Notes under the pieces: model-generated | The model's input: only the letters and a program-made list of their open reading frames with translations | What the model was told of the DNA's origin: nothing | Databases searched by the model: none | Translations under genes and position numbers: made by a program | In this document: one piece after another, positions 1 to 8,054 of the stretch | How the letters are laid out: each line of letters starts with the position of its first letter | How positions within the stretch are numbered: position 1 is the first letter of the stretch | NCBI GenBank assembly: GCA_018062205.1 | Contig: JAGOSP010000011.1 | Location: 1 to 36,337, forward strand | DNA length: 36,337 bases | Direction: 5' to 3' | Source: Candidatus Moraniibacteriota bacterium | GTDB taxonomy: Bacteria; Patescibacteriota; Minisyncoccia; Moranbacterales; UBA1568

Positions 1-36
1 ATCTACAACAGTAGAAATCTTATAGAAGGATTCGAC
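1..36 (-). CRISPR. Leader-proximal type V-A CRISPR direct repeat (array continues off the left edge)
   Basis: Read on the minus strand this 36-base unit starts GTCGAATCC and ends TTTCTACTGTTGTAGAT, the conserved 3' end of Cas12a repeats. TCTAC and GTAGA form the 5-bp stem with a TGTT loop that Cas12a binds and cuts next to when it matures its own crRNA. It lies downstream of cas2, in the usual V-A order, and its 3' end is exactly the window edge, so the first spacer is at position 0 and beyond. Only one copy is visible. The repeat call rests on the hairpin and the neighbouring cas genes, not on repetition inside the window. Confidence 0.9.
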
Positions 37-235
37 AGGTCGTCTGGCTTATTTGAGCCGAAAAGATACAAATGACATTTTGAAGAGGTCACGACTTTTG
101 GCTCAAACAAAGGAATCCCCTTTTAAGGACACTCGGGTTTTTCCGAGCATCAATGCGCAAAAAATGCGCTTCTTAAAATACTTCCACAAAGATTTACACC
201 GTTATTGCAATTGTTAAGAAACCTAAAATCAAACA
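37..235 (-). promoter_or_regulatory. CRISPR leader region between cas2 and the array
   Basis: This 199-base non-coding stretch separates the cas2 stop from the first repeat, where leaders that drive array transcription and direct spacer integration sit. It is AT-rich on the cas2 side and holds three possible hairpins: GCGCA/TGCGC around 155-169, CTCGG/CCGAG around 132-147, and a longer inverted repeat at 52-107 close to the repeat. I see no second or degenerate repeat in it and no clear -35/-10 pair, so the array promoter is not assigned. The hairpins nearest cas2 could also end the cas transcript, but they lack a good U-run. Confidence 0.65.
52..107. repeat. Inverted repeat inside the CRISPR leader
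   Basis: Arms TTTGAGCCGAAAAG (52-65) and CTTTTGGCTCAAA (95-107) are reverse complements except for one unpaired base, giving about 13 base pairs around a 29-base loop. The structure starts about 15 bases from the first repeat, in the zone where leader-anchoring sequences and integration-host contacts lie in other systems. Its role is unknown. Confidence 0.6.
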
Positions 236-517
236 TCAACAGAAAACAACAATGTCCGACTCCTCATTCTCCGCATACCCATACCTCACAACACCCTTTT
301 GGCATCCCTTGCACACCTGAAAAATGAGTATACTGTCCGCTCCTGTGAACTGCTTTCTATACTTTAATTCTATCTCATCGAGGATATTTTGCAAGACCCG
401 GCCGCTATTGCGGATTTCAAAGACCGAATACTGAACGCGCCGCCCGTATTTCTGAATAAACTTTGAGAAACGGGCTCTTGTCCGGTTTGACCCGAAATCA
501 TAGGAAATAATCAGCAT
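236..517 (-). CDS. cas2: CRISPR-associated endoribonuclease-fold protein Cas2
   Basis: 93-residue Cas2, the structural partner of Cas1 in the spacer-integration complex. The ferredoxin-like fold signature is clear: an N-terminal strand ending in ISYDFG with the conserved Asp7, then the RxRFSKFIQKYGRRVQYSVFE segment, and a second strand ADSILIFQV. This is the usual Cas2 length. It is last in the cas12a-cas4-cas1-cas2 operon: the cas1 stop lies 13 bases upstream and the leader follows. No strong SD is seen before the ATG, so translation may depend on coupling to cas1. If cas1 is truly frameshifted, ribosomes would stop well before cas2 and coupling could fail. Confidence 0.93.
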   Translation of the reverse strand: MLIISYDFGSNRTRARFSKFIQKYGRRVQYSVFEIRNSGRVLQNILDEIELKYRKQFTGADSILIFQVCKGCQKGVVRYGYAENEESDIVVFC

Positions 518-530
518 ACAGGTTCTCTTA

Positions 531-1515
531 TTAAGTCTTCACTAAAAAAAATGGCAGGTCATCCGTTTCATTCAGCACCGCATAATAATACGCCCGCACG
601 TATCCGAAGATACTTTCTTTCTCCTCAAGCAAGGCTTCTGTGAAGAGCTGTGCATAGTGGCTGCTGTATTCATATTGCAAGACATACTGTTTCCGCTTCG
701 GAAAATACGCAAAATGCTCTTTATGCACCTGCCCAAGGTGATACATTTTTAGAAGCTTCTTCTCAATCAGACAACGGAAGGGCTCTTCAATATCACAAGC
801 AAGAGACTTCCGCTGGAAGAACAGACGATGATAGACACCCTTATAGGTATCAAATCCGAACAAACGGAGGAGCGAGTCAATATAGTTGAAAAGTATCGTG
901 TATCCGATATCTAGGAGGATATTTTCCGGATCAGTTTTTCCTCGGGGCACTCTCCTTCGCCATCCGATATCTTGAAAATACAAACCGAAAAACTGTTTAC
1001 TTGATTCCCCTTCCCTTCCGAGAAGTGTCTGATTATCCATGGCTTGTTCAACTTTGGCCTCCATACTTTTTTGATACTCTTCAATGGGTATTTCTTGTGC
1101 GCCCAGAGTTTTTACCCCCCCGCTGCTTGAGGAGAGCAAGTTGATTCTGAATTTTATTCTTCACAATGTGACGGGCGATTTGCGCCTGGCGGTGTTCGGA
1201 CATCTGATATTGACGTTCTCGAAGCAGGTAATTCCCAGCCGCCTCGGCACCAACGGCCGCATACACCTGAAAATTCTTTTTCAAAAAAAACACCGAAACG
1301 CCATTTTCGAGACACGTGCGAAGCAAGACGCTGGTGAAAGTCAGGTCTCCCAAGACAAACACCGCCAACACCCGTGAACAAGAAAGTTGATTCACGACTT
1401 TCCCCTCTTCTTCATAAGCAATGTTCTGATTCTTAATTCTCAATTTGTACTCTTTGCCAAGACTCGGTTGTACAAACAAAATCTGTTTTTCACGGAAATC
1501 GGGCAGTGTGAACAT
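531..1515 (-). pseudogene. cas1: CRISPR integrase Cas1, interrupted by a one-base frameshift
   Basis: Cas1 catalyses spacer integration. Starting at ATG 1515 (MFTLPDFREK), ten bases after the cas4 stop, the frame runs to about residue 133 and then leaves the Cas1 frame at a run of seven Gs (plus-strand Cs 1115-1121), ending after a short tail (SGRTRNTH). The Cas1 sequence resumes in the next frame (VKTLGAQEIP) and runs to 531. With six Gs the gene would be one 327-residue protein, the normal Cas1 length. All metal ligands lie after the shift in the repaired frame: Glu168 (LLGREG), His229 (GVYHR) and Asp241 (LACDIEE). The unrepaired product is therefore only the N-terminal beta domain. A separate start (TTG 1139) for the C-terminal part is possible but has no SD. 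Causes may be a real mutation, slippage/phase variation, or a homopolymer assembly error. Confidence 0.85.
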
Positions 1516-1525
1516 AGGACTTTTT

Positions 1526-2089
1526 TCATTCTTGAATGATGATATCTGGCCGACAAAGTGATTGATAGATGCAGTGCGCGCATTTCTTGAGATTCTCTTC
1601 GAGAGGTGCTTCGCGAATATCGAAAGCACGCATATGGTGTAATGTGGTTTCAAACTCTTCAAGTGCATCGCCGACTGGCAAGTCAACCTCGTAGCGTTTA
1701 TTATCTTCGAGCGAACGCAGAACCAGCCGCTCGACCGGATATCCCATTTCAGTCAAAGCAAAATACTGAGCATACAACTGGAAACGATACCCGGGGTAGA
1801 CGACCTGTATTTTTGTCTTTCGTTCAATCAGTGTCTTCGTTTCTTTCTCATAGAGATCGATTTTCCCCACCAATCCATACCGATCCGAATACACTTCGAG
1901 ACCCTGGAGATAACTCTTCTCCGAGGCATATCGACCGGTATCGATAGTGGCATGGTTCAGGCGGCCACGCGTCTGCGGTGAAGCATGATACGTGGCTGTG
2001 GAAAAACTTTCGTAGAGAGAGTGGAAGTAGAGCGAACGCGGACAAAAGAGAAAATCATTGATCTTGGAGATCTGAATATACTCTTCCAT
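1526..2089 (-). CDS. cas4: CRISPR-associated exonuclease Cas4
   Basis: 187-residue Cas4, the RecB-family nuclease that trims prespacers and helps select PAM-adjacent fragments for Cas1-Cas2. Visible landmarks are Cys16 (FCPRSLY), His46, the RecB nuclease core GKIDLY with Asp78, Glu89 and Lys91 (IERKTK), the Q-motif region YRFQLYAQYF, and a C-terminal CAHC-x5-C set (Cys170, Cys173, Cys179). With Cys16 these make the four ligands of the iron-sulfur cluster, so the protein looks intact. Its ATG overlaps the cas12a stop by one base (TAATG), which suggests translational coupling, and cas1 follows ten bases after its TGA. Confidence 0.95.
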   Translation of the reverse strand: MEEYIQISKINDFLFCPRSLYFHSLYESFSTATYHASPQTRGRLNHATIDTGRYASEKSYLQGLEVYSDRYGLVGKIDLYEKETKTLIERKTKIQVVYPGYRFQLYAQYFALTEMGYPVERLVLRSLEDNKRYEVDLPVGDALEEFETTLHHMRAFDIREAPLEENLKKCAHCIYQSLCRPDIIIQE

Positions 2090-5000
2090 TACTTCTTTTG
2101 TTCATCATCATACTGTTTTTGAACGAAACGATCCCAATCATCATTTCCTATATACAAATCGGGTTTATCAGGATTCTTAGAGATGCGTTCTTTCAAGATA
2201 ATTGCTCCCTTGCGTGCAATGTTATAGGCACCATTAGCATCACCGTTGAACGTAGAAAGGAATACTTCTTTCTTTGTTATTACACCTCTGTAGCGCTTTT
2301 CAAACTCAGACAAGCGAGACTGATCGACATATCCGGCCGCGATAGTTGCAAAGAACGGTTCAACCGGAGAGGCGATAAAGTCGATATCGGCTCCCACTTC
2401 TTCATACGTCCCTTCTTTGTTTTTCACAAACTGTTTTGAGGCAGAATTACGTAACTGAAGAATAAGTCCATCAATAATGTAGGCTATCGAGGAGAAGAAG
2501 CCTCTTGACTTGCCCATAAATGGACGCTCTCCTCCAAGCAGCTTTTGCGATGCGCGTTCTTGTATTTGATCTAAGATGTCTCCATGCACATGGTCGAATT
2601 CCCAAAGCCGAAAGAGTTCTTCGAGCAAGGTGTTAGGATCAACCTGATCGGTCTGCCAATATCCACCGCGCAACTCGCGGCGAATACGCGGGACCTTAGC
2701 ATACACCGTCCATTCTTTTGAGAGAATCTCTTTGGCCTTCTTCCTCTTTTCTCCCGAAAAGTCCGCCTGATTATAGGTGAAAAAATAACTTTTCTTCGCC
2801 TCATCCCAGGCGAATGATTGAAATTTCGTTATATTATCAAGGATCTTTTTTTGAGACCAAGAAGATTTCAAAGAGAACATCTTGCGGAATCCCGTCAATG
2901 GATCGGTAACCGAGGTATATGCAGCTTGCGTATAGAACATGATACCGGTTTGGTTAACCAGCTTTTGAAATGATTCAAATGGGGCCGCAAGCTGATAGCC
3001 ATTTAAAGCACCCCCGATTTCATTTGATTCTCGATCTTTGAATATCAGATAGCCAAGCTTATCCATGAGTTGTTTTTCCAATTGCTGATAGACACTTCGT
3101 TCAATTCCGCCTCTCACCTGTTTGAAACGCATATTGAGGTTTTCAAGCACGACGATAGCGTTGTGCTCGATGGCAAGGTCGCAAATTTTTCGTACAACAG
3201 CCGCCACATACCCCTTCTTCAGATCTTTGATTTTTACGACTGGCTCCCAAGATTGCCGATTGATGAGGCGTTCTTTCTCGAGGGTGCGCAATTTAGTGTA
3301 GTAATCAACAATGAGAACTCCTCCCCGTGTTTTCTGTTCAATAGTGTTGAGGCTTCCAGAATCAAGAATATTGCCTGTCTGATCTATGACGCTATAGTAT
3401 GCTAGATGCTTTTCGCCTCGATCAATACCGATAATATTCACTGCCTCTCCCTTCTGTTTGAGCAAATTGTTCAACTTTTGGTTAAAAGACTTTGCTTTAC
3501 CGGCGGCAGTATTTATTCCTATGGGAAGATGGAAAAGATATTTTCCTTCAGTATACCGACCCAGGCGAGTAGCATGAGCGATGGTCCTTTGATTCTTCAG
3601 GGTCGTAACCAGAAGCCTTTCCTTTTCAAAAGGACGACGAAAAAAGACTTCGGCTCCACCAAGCAAGTCGAGGGCACTCTTACTTTCGGGCGAGAAGAGT
3701 CTCTCGAAATAAAGAGTGTGAATATTCTTCATTCCCTCTTGCCCTTGCTTCTTTTTGAGGTCTTTATTGCTGATTTCAAAGAGATAGAGTGTGGGAAGCT
3801 GTTTATTTTTATTCTTTTTCCCTGTCTCTTCAATACACTGCTTTTCTACCCAGTCTCGTGAAATTTTTCTAAACGTAATACCACCCACAGGAATCTGCTC
3901 AAAGGCTTCTCGCATAACATTCGGTGATTCAAATTCCTGCAGAAGAAAGTCTGTAAGTTGTGGATAGCGAGAAACATACTTATCACGGATAAGCTCCCGA
4001 AGAAACTCCGCATGATCACGCGGAGTGATAAATACGGCTTTATGTTCCTTGAAGCTTAATCTCTTACCAAGCTTCTCACGGGTATAGGACGGGTAAACTT
4101 GTCCGCCAACGATATTCTTTCCCCAGTCTAATGATTGAAACTCCATTTTCTCATATCCGTTCTCGGTATCTTCTCCGATTTCAGGATATCGTACGTGGTC
4201 TAAGTAATGAGAAGAACTTGAAATGCCAAGATACATGGCTCCTTCTCTACGAAGAAAGTATCCCTGAAATTGAGCATTCCCTTCTGGACTTTCTGCCCAC
4301 CCATCGAGAAGATTTCCCTTCCCAAAATTTAATTTGAGCTTGTCCTTTTCATCAGGCTTCCGTGTAAGGAAATTGCGAAAGGCATTATATGAACGGACAA
4401 TATCAATGGACGATCCTTCATATGAGAAAGAGAATCGATCATAAAAAATGACATCTTCATCTGTCGGAATATCATCCAGATTCTTTGCTTCCAAAGAAAA
4501 GTAGGACAATCGTTGCCATACAGAAAGCACTGCATCTGCGTATCCCTTCATGATAGCCACTTGCTCTTTCCGATCTTCACTCCCCTCATCAGCTCTGCTT
4601 AGGTATTCATGTGCCGCTTTTAATGCCTCAGAAAAACCCGCGCGTTCAGTCAGGCCATTCTCATCAAGCTTGTTTTCAAACAACGCCTTCCAGTCATGTT
4701 CTATCAAGGCCAAGAACTGCTCAATCAAACTACGACTATCCTTCTCATCAAAAAATGCAGGTACCTTGCCTCTGGACTCATAAAAACGGTTCTTAAATAC
4801 GCGCGCTGGTTTCTGATCACCATTTCCGTTCTGCATCCCTAGCTTTACTGACTCCAGCGCGTTGGAAATATCTTGCAAAGAAATGAAAAACGCGATCTTC
4901 GGATCTTCGGGATTGACTTTTTTAGTTCTCTGAGGAAGCGAGACTAAGAATGTCTGTTCGTCAGAAAGAAAGACGTGTGCTAAGGAATTAAGGGCCTTGT

Positions 5001-6183
5001 GATTCAGATAAATACTATCAAATCCTTCCGAAAAATTACCCCGAAACAAATCGACCATAAGCGCATTAGCTTCCTCAATACGCTTCTCGGTCTCAGAACA
5101 GAACAGGCGAAAATGCTCAAGACAACCCTTGTTGTCCGTAATCAGTTCTTCATGCTTTTGCACCTCACCAAGAATCTGTTTCTTCATTCTGGCGAGCATC
5201 GGATAGTCAGACTCGCAATATTCTTTTTTGGTAGTCTTACTTTCTGATTTCCTTTGGTCACGAAGTTCCTTAACGCGCTTATTGATAGAACCAATCACAA
5301 GATTATACTCACGAATCCCTTCTTGTAAAAGACACCCCGCGTGGTATCCGTCTGAAAAAATCACCGTATCCTGATCTGAAAGACCAAGATTTTCTGCGTT
5401 TTTGGCAAGATACGTTTGAAAAAGATGTTGGTTTCGAAGAAACAGAAGATGATTTTGTACAATACGCGAGGCTACGGCCGTTGCCTCTCCTCCGGCCGAA
5501 TAAAAATTCTTTCGAGTTTCTTGAAAATTAGAAAGATAGGTCGTAAGGCCATCAAAACTATCAAAAATGTACCGTTGTTCTCCGGAAACATCTTCCTGTT
5601 CTACGAAAAGCGACGGATTCCCCCGCTCTTGCTCTTGAGCATCACTCTCCTTTGGATAGCGCTCCTTCAAAATAGGGAGAATATTTTTCGAATAGATAAA
5701 TCCTATACCCTTACTCTTTTCCTCATTTTCCAATTCATCGTCTTCTCCTTTCTTTTTCTTTTTGAATAAATGAGCGTATTTCTTGGATTCCCAATTCTCT
5801 GCCGTCTGATTAAAGAGAGCTACAATACTCTGCCTGAATACTTTTTGGGCATCTTTCCACTTCGGGTCATAACGTTGTTCTTTCTTTGGGAGCGATTGAT
5901 ATCGAACGAAGCCGTCTTCAAGCGCACCAAATGGTAGTCCCTTCGCATGCTCTTCGGAAAGGGCTTCTCGAATAAAATCTCTGTGAAGCGCGTCAAAATA
6001 GAATTTCGCGTTTCGATAACTAGCATCGATAGTCAAATCTTTCTCAAAAACTTGGTGTTCTTTCAGAAGTGCCTCTGTTTTCCCCACCGGTCTCAACTCA
6101 AAACGAAGCGTTTTGGAAAGTGCATACCTCTGAGTAAACGAATCAAAAATTCCCTCTTCTTTATCTTGTTTATGTGACGACAT
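2089..6183 (-). CDS. cas12a: Type V-A CRISPR effector nuclease Cas12a (Cpf1)
   Basis: 1364-residue single-protein effector that processes its own crRNA and cuts crRNA-matched DNA, somewhat longer than the well-known Fn, As and Lb enzymes (about 1230-1310). The N-terminus (YALSKTLRFELRPVGKT) is the typical Cas12a start, followed by an alpha-helical REC lobe. The WED/PI region holds KLKLNF (Lys617, which appears to match the PAM-contacting Lys) and LDGWAESPEG. KYLFHLPIGIN (His885) matches the crRNA-processing segment. RuvC-I is IIGIDRGEKH (Asp921), RuvC-II VVLENLN (Glu1014), Nuc-domain arginine LQLRNS (Arg1245), RuvC-III NGDANGAYNIA (Asp1315). All catalytic residues are present, so it should be active. 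A Lys-rich insertion (about 141-157) lies in REC1. No SD precedes the ATG, and I see no promoter between it and the hairpin at 6214-6292. Residue matches to structures are from memory of the family, not an alignment. Confidence 0.97.
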   Translation of the reverse strand: MSSHKQDKEEGIFDSFTQRYALSKTLRFELRPVGKTEALLKEHQVFEKDLTIDASYRNAKFYFDALHRDFIREALSEEHAKGLPFGALEDGFVRYQSLPKKEQRYDPKWKDAQKVFRQSIVALFNQTAENWESKKYAHLFKKKKKGEDDELENEEKSKGIGFIYSKNILPILKERYPKESDAQEQERGNPSLFVEQEDVSGEQRYIFDSFDGLTTYLSNFQETRKNFYSAGGEATAVASRIVQNHLLFLRNQHLFQTYLAKNAENLGLSDQDTVIFSDGYHAGCLLQEGIREYNLVIGSINKRVKELRDQRKSESKTTKKEYCESDYPMLARMKKQILGEVQKHEELITDNKGCLEHFRLFCSETEKRIEEANALMVDLFRGNFSEGFDSIYLNHKALNSLAHVFLSDEQTFLVSLPQRTKKVNPEDPKIAFFISLQDISNALESVKLGMQNGNGDQKPARVFKNRFYESRGKVPAFFDEKDSRSLIEQFLALIEHDWKALFENKLDENGLTERAGFSEALKAAHEYLSRADEGSEDRKEQVAIMKGYADAVLSVWQRLSYFSLEAKNLDDIPTDEDVIFYDRFSFSYEGSSIDIVRSYNAFRNFLTRKPDEKDKLKLNFGKGNLLDGWAESPEGNAQFQGYFLRREGAMYLGISSSSHYLDHVRYPEIGEDTENGYEKMEFQSLDWGKNIVGGQVYPSYTREKLGKRLSFKEHKAVFITPRDHAEFLRELIRDKYVSRYPQLTDFLLQEFESPNVMREAFEQIPVGGITFRKISRDWVEKQCIEETGKKNKNKQLPTLYLFEISNKDLKKKQGQEGMKNIHTLYFERLFSPESKSALDLLGGAEVFFRRPFEKERLLVTTLKNQRTIAHATRLGRYTEGKYLFHLPIGINTAAGKAKSFNQKLNNLLKQKGEAVNIIGIDRGEKHLAYYSVIDQTGNILDSGSLNTIEQKTRGGVLIVDYYTKLRTLEKERLINRQSWEPVVKIKDLKKGYVAAVVRKICDLAIEHNAIVVLENLNMRFKQVRGGIERSVYQQLEKQLMDKLGYLIFKDRESNEIGGALNGYQLAAPFESFQKLVNQTGIMFYTQAAYTSVTDPLTGFRKMFSLKSSWSQKKILDNITKFQSFAWDEAKKSYFFTYNQADFSGEKRKKAKEILSKEWTVYAKVPRIRRELRGGYWQTDQVDPNTLLEELFRLWEFDHVHGDILDQIQERASQKLLGGERPFMGKSRGFFSSIAYIIDGLILQLRNSASKQFVKNKEGTYEEVGADIDFIASPVEPFFATIAAGYVDQSRLSEFEKRYRGVITKKEVFLSTFNGDANGAYNIARKGAIILKERISKNPDKPDLYIGNDDWDRFVQKQYDDEQKK

Positions 6184-6491
6184 ACAGGTGTCGTTAATTT
6201 ATTTAAAACCATCAAAAAAAGGACGACGGTTGTCGCCCAACAAGAATGCTTGCCAAAAAGCGAAGCGTTGCCGGAACCGCCGCCCTTTTTTTGAATACAA
6301 AAAGACGAAAAAACGGTGCTTGTTTTGGCAGGTTCATTCTATATTGTTGAGCGACACTTCGAGTGTACCAAATGCTTCCTCTCTATGCAAACTTCCTTAT
6401 CTCTTCCCAGTTTCTGATATTGCGAATTCAGTGATCGAGTGCTCCACTTTCAAAAAAATTCCGAAAACGAATACCTGGAATTTGTTTAAGA
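6184..6491. other. Intergenic region between cas12a and the M23 peptidase gene
   Basis: This 308-base gap contains the strong U-tailed hairpin annotated separately (6214-6292). On the rest (6293-6491) I see only AT-rich sequence with isolated TAGAAT/TATAGA-like hexamers near 6336-6343 and no matching -35. I found no sequence complementary to the CRISPR repeat, so no tracrRNA-like element, as expected for Cas12a. The frame open on the plus strand here shows no protein-like features. Confidence 0.5.
6214..6292 (-). terminator. Large U-tailed hairpin between the M23 gene and cas12a
   Basis: In minus-strand RNA the arm A7-GGGCGGCGGTT pairs along its whole length with AACCGTCGTCC-T7: 11 bp with two G-U wobbles plus seven A-U pairs, around a loop of about 43 bases. 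Read from the plus strand the wobbles become A-C mismatches, so the element is built for minus-strand transcripts. It fits an intrinsic terminator for the M23 gene. However, its U-run ends only about 30 bases from the cas12a ATG, so it could also act as an attenuator if the cas promoter lies upstream. Confidence 0.7.
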
Positions 6492-7775
6492 TTATGGGAG
6501 ATAATTTCTTGGATTGACGGTAGCTCCGACTGGGATATCTTTCAGACTAGAGACGTATTTGGAAGGAACGGTTTCAAAAGATTTAGCTGAAAAAACCGTG
6601 AAGTGAAGATGTGGCCCCGTGGAATTTCCTGTATTGCCACTCTTAGCAATAGTATCCCCTGCTTTGACGGTATCTCCCTTGGATTTTACATAGGCACTCA
6701 GATGACCATACATAGTCACAATGCCATTCCCATGATCGATAGCCATCCATCGGCCATATGCATAACGACCGTTATTTCCCGTTGCGATTACTTTGCCGTT
6801 GGCAGCGGCAAGCACCTTCGTCCCAATCGGCAGAGAGAAATCGAGTCCGTTATGAAAGGCTGATTTTCCATAGAATTTTGATGTCTTTGCAAAGGCGGTT
6901 TTTCCATACCCTTGAGAAAAAATGACATCTGAAATCGGATATTTCAAAAGACCCTTCTTAAAAGATGGCATGTCTTTCAGATTCAACTCACCAATCTTAT
7001 CCGATTCGAGAGATTCAATTTCATTTTCAATAGAGTCTTTCTCATCTTGCAACTGATCAACAACGGTGTTGTATTTTTTTACCTCGGTCTGCGTCCTTGT
7101 CAGAAGTACTGCCTTGGAGTCTTTTGTCGAATCAAGATAATCACTTTGTTTATCAAGCTGTTCTTGAAGTGTATCGGCCTCGGATTTCTTGTGAAGAACA
7201 AGTGCTTGCTCGTTTTCAATGCTCTGTTTGGTAATACGTATTTCAGACAAAAGCGTGCTCAATCGATTATGCGTCTGAACGGCCCACTCCTCGTTCTTCA
7301 AAGAAAGACCGGCTTCCGTTGAAGATTCAACCACCAAGCGTATTAATCCCGTTTCAGTAACCCCCGATACGTCACGCATCATTTCAATAAGCAGGAGTCT
7401 TTGAGAAAGAATCATGCGCTCTTTTTCATCAATGCGCGCCTGAAGTGAGTCAATATCTACTTTCAGCTGGCCGATACGATCTCGATTCTGCCCGACCTCA
7501 AGTTCAAGCTTGCTTGCTTGCGCCTCGAGAGATTCAATTTGGGTTTGAAGGGTCGAGCCTTGGCGTTGTTTGAGATTAATAATATTGCCATAGGCCTTAA
7601 TTTTATCCCGAATTTCATCAAGACGATCTTGTTTTTCTTTGAGAGTCTTTTTTTCTGCTGTACTCAAAGTGGTAATACTCGTATTGTCCGCCCGAACCAA
7701 AACAGCGGATACAGAAGGTAATCCCAGAAGAAGAAAAAGAGACCAAGATAAAAATATTTTTTTGTTTCTTTGCAT
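6492..7775 (-). CDS. Secreted coiled-coil M23 metallopeptidase (EnvC/NlpD-like)
   Basis: About 427 residues from ATG 7775. The start was chosen because it begins a clean signal peptide (MQRNKK, then a hydrophobic FLSWSLFLLLGLPSVSAV core); a further 33 in-frame codons upstream look non-coding. Residues about 35-270 are a long charged coiled coil (LEAQASKLELEVGQNRD region). The C-terminal third is a LytM/M23 domain with the zinc ligands in HNGLDFS (HxxxD) and HLHF (HxH). Such proteins cleave peptidoglycan crosslinks or activate amidases during cell separation. Zinc ligands are present, so it may be active. A TGG-TATACT extended -10 lies 7 bases before the ATG, which suggests a leaderless or nearly leaderless mRNA. 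The strong hairpin downstream should end the transcript before cas12a. Confidence 0.88.
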   Translation of the reverse strand: MQRNKKIFLSWSLFLLLGLPSVSAVLVRADNTSITTLSTAEKKTLKEKQDRLDEIRDKIKAYGNIINLKQRQGSTLQTQIESLEAQASKLELEVGQNRDRIGQLKVDIDSLQARIDEKERMILSQRLLLIEMMRDVSGVTETGLIRLVVESSTEAGLSLKNEEWAVQTHNRLSTLLSEIRITKQSIENEQALVLHKKSEADTLQEQLDKQSDYLDSTKDSKAVLLTRTQTEVKKYNTVVDQLQDEKDSIENEIESLESDKIGELNLKDMPSFKKGLLKYPISDVIFSQGYGKTAFAKTSKFYGKSAFHNGLDFSLPIGTKVLAAANGKVIATGNNGRYAYGRWMAIDHGNGIVTMYGHLSAYVKSKGDTVKAGDTIAKSGNTGNSTGPHLHFTVFSAKSFETVPSKYVSSLKDIPVGATVNPRNYLP

Positions 7776-7782
7776 ATCATCC

Positions 7783-7791
7783 AGTATACCA
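7783..7791 (-). promoter_or_regulatory. Extended -10 promoter element of the M23 gene
   Basis: Minus strand TGG-TATACT. The hexamer ends 7 bases before the chosen ATG, so transcription would begin at or next to the start codon. No good -35 is visible, as is common for extended -10 promoters. The same GGTATACT word precedes ftsA, pgk and the gene at 31488. Confidence 0.55.
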
Positions 7792-7807
7792 CAGAAACTC
7801 CTCGTAA

Positions 7808-7836
7808 TTGACGTAAATAAGAAATTATGCTCTAAT
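7808..7836 (+). promoter_or_regulatory. Promoter for the small membrane-protein pair
   Basis: TTGACG (7808-7813), a 17-base spacer and TCTAAT (7831-7836), each one mismatch from the sigma70 consensus. It lies about 60 bases before the 42-residue gene and faces away from the M23 promoter. Confidence 0.65.
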
Positions 7837-7899
7837 AGAAGAGTAGTTCGTTGTAAATCCATATCATAAATCATTTTTTTCTGAGAGGAGATTCAAGCT

Positions 7900-8028
7900 A
7901 TGTACGAGTTCATAGTCAGTGTCCCTTGGTGGGTATGGTGCACACTTGGTGTTCTTGGCATTCTGGTATTCTTAGGAAGCGTCTGCCAGTCAGCCCAAAG
8001 CGTCCTTGATGGCGAACGGATGACATAA
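7900..8028 (+). CDS. Small single-pass membrane protein, 42 residues
   Basis: ATG 7900 is preceded by a strong SD (GAGAGGAG at 7883-7890, 9 bases away), in a region where many genes lack one. The product starts MYEFIVSVPWWVWC, continues through a hydrophobic helix (about residues 4-28: TLGVLGILVFLGS) and ends in a short polar tail (QSAQSVLDGERMT). I do not recognise a family. It is the first gene of a two-gene unit with the next membrane protein, 26 bases downstream, behind its own promoter at 7808. The clear promoter, SD and hydrophobic product make it real rather than chance. Function unknown. Confidence 0.7.
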   Translation: MYEFIVSVPWWVWCTLGVLGILVFLGSVCQSAQSVLDGERMT

Positions 8029-8054
8029 TTTTTTCACACGGAGGTGGTAGTAGA

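Noticed and set aside
37-235. Further or degenerate CRISPR repeats in the leader
   Set aside because: No second copy of the TCTAC-GTAGA hairpin or the repeat 5' end occurs after position 36.
3406-3861. Long open frames on the plus strand inside cas12a
   Set aside because: They are antisense to the catalytic half of Cas12a and show no protein-family features.
6184-6491. Possible tracrRNA or anti-repeat near cas12a
   Set aside because: No stretch complementary to the repeat is found, and Cas12a does not need a tracrRNA.
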